Shown in pieces: positions 5,325 to 8,698 of a stretch of 8,698 nt of DNA. The stretch is from Thermoplasmata archaeon (lineage in GTDB: Archaea; Thermoplasmatota; Thermoplasmata; Thermoplasmatales; Thermoplasmataceae). The notes under the pieces are model-generated. The model was not told the origin of the DNA and searched no databases. It saw only the letters and a list, made by a program, of their open reading frames with translations. The position numbers were made by a program, and so were the translations under genes. The DNA lies in contig JAJZXP010000453.1 of NCBI GenBank assembly GCA_021806345.1, positions 1-8,698 of the forward strand. The letters are read 5' to 3'. The stretch's first letter is position 1, and each line of letters opens with the position of its first letter.

Positions 5325-6404
5325 TTATTTAATCAATTCCTGGCTAGTCTCATCGTACAATAATACTTTATCCGGTTCAAAATTTATCTTTACTTTACTA
5401 CCTTCAGCTGTAAGCGTACCTGTAAACGTTTCGACTTTCTCAACACGGGCTCCAGTTTCTGGGAGCTTTATCGCGTAATGGGCTATCCTCCCGAGAATAG
5501 ATGCAGAAATAATTTCCCCATCGATTCCTTCCGTCGAGAATTGAATATCATCAGGTCTTATGCCCACAATAACTTCCGTACCATCGTAAGCATGTAGGTC
5601 TGCTGAATACTTTATTGGTATACTTTTTTTTCCAATTTTCACTGTATCCATCTTTCCTGTTTGCACTATTGCTTTTAAGAAGTTGATCGGTGGATCGCCA
5701 AGAAAAGATGCTACAAAGGAATTCTTGGGTTTGTTAAATACCTCTTCTGGATTACCCACCTGAATAACCTTTCCCAAGTTGATGAGTGCTGTTCTATGGC
5801 CAAGGGTTAGTGCCTCAATTTGATCGTGAGTCACATATATGGTAGTTACGTTCAGTCTCTTCTGTAGTGATTTAAGCTCAATTCTCATTGAACCTCTCAG
5901 TTTTGCATCAAGGTTACTAAGGGGTTCATCCATTAAGAATAATTTTGGTCTCCTTATAATTGCACGACCTAACGCAACTCTTTGTCTCTGTCCTCCAGAA
6001 ATTTCACCAGGTTTTCGGTCAAGTAAATCAGAAATTTGAAGAAGTTTAGCTACTTCTTCTACCTGTTGATCCATGTCCTTTCTAGATACTTTATGGGCTT
6101 TCAGTGGAAATTCCAAATTTTGTCTAACGGATAAATAGGGATAAAGGGCGTAGTTTTGAAAAACCATTGCTATGTCTCTGTCCTTTGGTGGATAATTGGT
6201 TATGTTTACATTATCAACAATCACCTTCCCGCTTATCGGTTCCTCAAGACCGGCAATAACTCTGAGAAGCGTGCTTTTACCACTTCCACTTGGCCCCAAA
6301 ATCACAAAAAATTCGCCATCATCAATTTCAAGACTAACGTCGTCAAGAGCCTTTACCTTGCCCTTGAAAATTACACTAATATGACTGACAGTTACCGATG
6401 CCAT
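5325..6404 (-). CDS. malK: ABC transporter ATP-binding protein, MalK-like
   Basis: Cytoplasmic ATPase that powers sugar import through MalFG (359 aa, normal MalK length). All nucleotide-binding motifs are intact: Walker A GPSGSGKST (37-45), Q-loop Gln83 in VFQNYALYP, signature ISGGQRQR (135-142), Walker B LFLMDEP (155-161), D-loop SNLD (163-166) and switch His193. Residues from about 240 form the TOBE/OB-type regulatory domain of the CUT1/MalK group, including GIRPDDI (281-287). The start is secured by GGAGGA ten bases upstream. The gene lies 60 bp downstream of malA on the same strand, suggesting an operon, and is separated from the permease genes by trmB. A coding-strand A8 tract (5624-5631) falls at Lys259-Lys260 in the regulatory domain. 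MalK proteins can serve several sugar transporters; with a single copy seen here, service to MalFG is likely but inferred. Confidence 0.92.
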   Translation of the reverse strand: MASVTVSHISVIFKGKVKALDDVSLEIDDGEFFVILGPSGSGKSTLLRVIAGLEEPISGKVIVDNVNITNYPPKDRDIAMVFQNYALYPYLSVRQNLEFPLKAHKVSRKDMDQQVEEVAKLLQISDLLDRKPGEISGGQRQRVALGRAIIRRPKLFLMDEPLSNLDAKLRGSMRIELKSLQKRLNVTTIYVTHDQIEALTLGHRTALINLGKVIQVGNPEEVFNKPKNSFVASFLGDPPINFLKAIVQTGKMDTVKIGKKSIPIKYSADLHAYDGTEVIVGIRPDDIQFSTEGIDGEIISASILGRIAHYAIKLPETGARVEKVETFTGTLTAEGSKVKINFEPDKVLLYDETSQELIK

Positions 6405-6414
6405 TATACACTAT

Positions 6415-6420
6415 TCCTCC
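6415..6420 (-). promoter_or_regulatory. Shine-Dalgarno site of malK
   Basis: On the - strand GGAGGA ends 10 nt before the malK ATG at 6404, the strongest ribosome site in the window. Because first genes here seem nearly leaderless, such a site suggests malK is translated from a transcript with a real leader: either the malA-malK message or one starting within the spacer. Confidence 0.7.
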
Positions 6421-6444
6421 GTATAAAATAAAATTTTTTATTGC

Positions 6445-6461
6445 TACCACGAATAGTAGTG
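6445..6461. promoter_or_regulatory. Candidate TrmB-type operator in the malA-malK spacer
   Basis: TACCAC-GAATA-GTAGTG on the + strand; read on the - strand, CACTAC-TATTC-GTGGTA matches the site upstream of malE (TACTAC-TGTAA-GTGTTA) at 12 of 17 positions with the same 6-5-6 spacing. It directly follows a possible malK TATA box. There, between TATA and the expected start, binding would block transcription. The function is inferred from similarity to the TGM motif of TrmB-like regulators. Confidence 0.33.
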
Positions 6462-6462
6462 T

Positions 6463-6470
6463 CTTTATAA
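6463..6470 (-). promoter_or_regulatory. Possible internal malK promoter (TATA box)
   Basis: TTATAAAG on the - strand (6470 to 6463) overlaps the last codons and stop of malA. It would start transcription near 6440, giving a 5' leader of about 36 nt that includes the GGAGGA site. An AT-rich palindromic block (AATAAAATTTTTTATT, 6427-6442) just downstream could be an alternative TATA or part of a weak terminator for malA. Expression of malK by read-through from malA is equally possible. Confidence 0.35.
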
Positions 6471-8666
6471 CATAATTTCAATTTTATTTCCATCAACACT
6501 TTGAACTACTCCATTAATTATGAACTTTTCAATATTTCCTTCGATAACAAAGAGTAATTTATTCACTTTTTCTTCGTTGCCAGTCTTCTCTACATAAAGA
6601 TTTATGGTACGGTTGTCCCATGTGCCGTTGATCACGTATAGTTGGTATAACGGATTTAACTTCCCATTATCTAAATAACATTCTCCATGCAGCTTAGATC
6701 CAGGAAAAATGTGAAACTCTATGCCATTTTCTCCTTTCATTGGAATTACCGAGCCTTCCCTAACATAAACTGGTACCGTCTCTTGCCTTACTTCTATCTC
6801 GACGAGGCCCTCTTCTATATTACCGTTCCAGAAGTTTATCCACTTCCCTTTAGGGAGTCTCATATCTTTGTGTTTTTGGCCTGGTTCAAGGATGGGGCAA
6901 ACAAGAATATCATTGCCCAGCAGGAATTTTTCATCGTCGTCGGCAGTCTTTGGATCCCCAAACCAGAATAGAGGTCTGATAAGAGGGAATCCGTTAATTG
7001 TTGAAATATATGATAAGGTATAGATGTAAGGAAGAATGCGGTATCTCAACTTTAAGAATTTTCTGATAATGTCAAGGTTCCTTTTTCCGAAAAGCCATGG
7101 TTCTCGCATTCTCGTGCCTTTGGCGGAGTGTACCCGGAATAGAGGAAGGAATGTACCCATCTGGAACCATCTTAAGAACAACTCGTTTGAAGGAGAATCT
7201 GAGAAACCTCCGATATCGACACCAGTAAACGATACACCAGAAAGTCCAAGATTAATTATCGTGGATATGGTTTGCTTAAGTTCTGCCCATGTGCCTTCTG
7301 TATCACCTGTCCAGCTCCATGCATATCGCTGAATTCCGGCCCACCCAGCACGTGAAATTATGAAAGGTCTTTCATCTGGATTTAGGGAAAGAAACCCATC
7401 GTAACCTGCAAGTGCCATAAAGTTTGCATATAAGTTATGAACGGCCTTGTGTTTTCCTACAGAATGGTTAGAATGTTCCGGAAGAGTATTATCTCCGTGT
7501 ATTGTGAATGTAGCTGGTTCATTCATATCATGCCAGAATCCAGAAACTCCCTTGTCTAAGAAGAACTTGTATTTTTTCCCCCACCATGATCGCGCTTCTG
7601 GTAGAAGGAAGTCAGGAAATGCAGAGAGGCCAGGCCAAACAGGGGCTTGCACAATTTCACCACTGTCGTAATTGACAAAATACCCAAATTTTTCTCCCTC
7701 TCGAAATATCTCAAAGGAATCGTCAACTTTTACCCCAGGGTCAATTATGGCGACGGTTCTTATATCATGTTCAGAGAGTTGTTGATTCATGAGTTTTAAG
7801 TCTGGAAATTTTGTCTTATCAACAGTAAAAACTCTAAAACCGTCCATATAATCTATATCCAGGTGAATCACAGATATGGGAAGATCATTCTTGACGAACT
7901 CATTCGCAACCGCCAGAACTTCTTCCTGTGTTTTATAACTGTATCGTGACTGATGATACCCAAGAGACCAGTATGGTGGAAGCACGGGTTTTCCAACAAT
8001 AGAGGTGTATCTTTTGATCAATTCTTCTATCGGGCCGAAAGATATGTAATATTCTAGGCCGCCACCAGAAAAATCCAGAATCGTTTTGTTATCTTCCTCA
8101 AAACAAATGTCAGCAATGCATTTATAAGGATTATTAAAGAAAATAAAATATCCTTTGTTTATATTAAGGTGATAGAAAACTGGAATATTTAGGTATAAAG
8201 GATCGCTTCCAGGTCCATATTTCCCATTCGCATCGTGATTCCAAAAAGTTATTTTGTTCCCTTTCAAGTTCATCGGGAATGCTCTCTCTCCAGTTCCAAA
8301 TATATTTTCGCTTTCCGTTAAAATCGAGATTAACCTTGCTTCTTCTCCCCTGATTTCTGGTGGGTAGTCTTCTCTTTTGGATCCTGTAGAATCGTCTGCA
8401 AACTTTATAGTGCCGTCATCGCCTAAAGTAATAACCAGTTCCCCAATTCTCACTGAGCCAGGGGTATCCTCGTCTTCTTTAATTCCACCCGTATAAGGCA
8501 TAAGGTTTAAAGACAAGAAAGTGTTAACTTCGCACTTTTTCCAGGTAAATTTCAATATTGGGCCATCAAATATATCAATTTCCAATCTCAGGTTTTCATA
8601 TATCACTTCAATCGAATGGTCTTTGATTTTTCTTGATATCAACTTTCCTGGAACTTGCTTGCTCAT
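6465..8666 (-). CDS. malA: Alpha-glucosidase, glycoside hydrolase family 31 (MalA)
   Basis: Intracellular exo-acting alpha-glucosidase that releases glucose from maltose and malto-oligosaccharides (733 aa from this ATG; Sulfolobus MalA is about 693). The N-terminal beta-sandwich covers roughly 1-225 and the (beta/alpha)8 barrel about 226-560, followed by C-terminal beta domains. The nucleophile is Asp380 in FWHDMNEP; the general acid/base is Asp455 in WSWTGD. Other family motifs are HLDIDYMDGF (268-277), SRAGWAGIQRYAW (438-450), GVDIGGF (482-488), FRVH (510-513) and RYRILPYIYTL (541-551). There is no signal peptide, so it acts in the cytoplasm on imported sugar. It is followed by malK after 60 bp. 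The frame remains open upstream of ATG 8666 to the window edge (ten more codons, no stop) and no good TATA or ribosome site is visible in those 32 bases, so the true start may lie outside. Relatives include alpha-xylosidases; adjacency to mal transport genes favours alpha-glucosidase. Confidence 0.9.
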   Translation of the reverse strand: MSKQVPGKLISRKIKDHSIEVIYENLRLEIDIFDGPILKFTWKKCEVNTFLSLNLMPYTGGIKEDEDTPGSVRIGELVITLGDDGTIKFADDSTGSKREDYPPEIRGEEARLISILTESENIFGTGERAFPMNLKGNKITFWNHDANGKYGPGSDPLYLNIPVFYHLNINKGYFIFFNNPYKCIADICFEEDNKTILDFSGGGLEYYISFGPIEELIKRYTSIVGKPVLPPYWSLGYHQSRYSYKTQEEVLAVANEFVKNDLPISVIHLDIDYMDGFRVFTVDKTKFPDLKLMNQQLSEHDIRTVAIIDPGVKVDDSFEIFREGEKFGYFVNYDSGEIVQAPVWPGLSAFPDFLLPEARSWWGKKYKFFLDKGVSGFWHDMNEPATFTIHGDNTLPEHSNHSVGKHKAVHNLYANFMALAGYDGFLSLNPDERPFIISRAGWAGIQRYAWSWTGDTEGTWAELKQTISTIINLGLSGVSFTGVDIGGFSDSPSNELFLRWFQMGTFLPLFRVHSAKGTRMREPWLFGKRNLDIIRKFLKLRYRILPYIYTLSYISTINGFPLIRPLFWFGDPKTADDDEKFLLGNDILVCPILEPGQKHKDMRLPKGKWINFWNGNIEEGLVEIEVRQETVPVYVREGSVIPMKGENGIEFHIFPGSKLHGECYLDNGKLNPLYQLYVINGTWDNRTINLYVEKTGNEEKVNKLLFVIEGNIEKFIINGVVQSVDGNKIEIML

Positions 8667-8698
8667 CTCAACTTGCTCAGCACCTAGTTTGTCTGTTA

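Noticed and set aside
5269..5478. 69-aa + strand ORF starting in the trmB-malK gap (TTG start)
   Set aside because: Most of it is antisense to the 3' end of malK, the product resembles no family, and it has a TTG start with no ribosome site. It is treated as a shadow, although the promoter-like cluster upstream is reported separately.
7036..7332. 98-aa and neighbouring + strand ORFs inside malA
   Set aside because: They lie opposite the conserved GH31 catalytic region and are explained by codon bias of the real gene.
1..8698. CRISPR array, insertion sequence or prophage material
   Set aside because: I saw no regularly spaced repeats, transposase, terminal inverted repeats or phage genes on either strand.

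Overview
The window is a maltose/maltodextrin-type uptake and hydrolysis locus from an archaeon. The best guess is an acidophilic member of the Thermoplasmatales (Thermoplasma/Ferroplasma/Cuniculiplasma-like). Three things point to archaea: TATA/BRE-like promoters with very short leaders, a TrmB-family sugar regulator, and oligo-T stretches instead of bacterial terminators. Acidophily is inferred from the extracellular binding protein. By my count it has only about 4.8% Asp+Glu, against about 12.8% in the cytoplasmic MalK of the same locus, and it is full of N-glycosylation sequons. The DNA is AT-rich. The genus cannot be fixed from the sequence alone.

Layout. Positions 1-132 hold the 3' end of an unrelated + strand gene, probably the SRP54 tail, followed by a T-rich terminator and a 208-bp promoter region. 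Positions 341-3652 hold a compact + strand operon, malE-malF-malG (binding protein and two permeases). It is followed by a doubtful 65-aa ORF and a convergent terminator region. Positions 3917-4951 hold trmB on the - strand. Positions 4952-5324 are a 373-bp gap containing the trmB promoter, six same-orientation ATCTA words and a promoter-like cluster with no obvious gene. Positions 5325-6404 (malK, ATPase) and 6465-8666 (malA, GH31 alpha-glucosidase) form a - strand pair. The malA reading frame is still open at the right edge of the window.

How it works together. MalE, held to the outer face of the membrane by an N-terminal helix, captures an alpha-glucoside. MalF and MalG form the channel and couple through their EAA loops to a MalK dimer that hydrolyses ATP. 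The sugar is cut to glucose inside the cell by MalA, which has no signal peptide. TrmB is the obvious candidate sensor. A 17-bp motif with 6-5-6 architecture (12 of 17 positions identical) lies just upstream of the malE TATA box and in the malA-malK spacer, and is the best candidate for its operator. Every gene family here is known, and I see no wholly new system. The parts worth a second look are the regulatory DNA, the separation of the ATPase gene from the permease operon, the acid-adapted binding protein and several homopolymer tracts.
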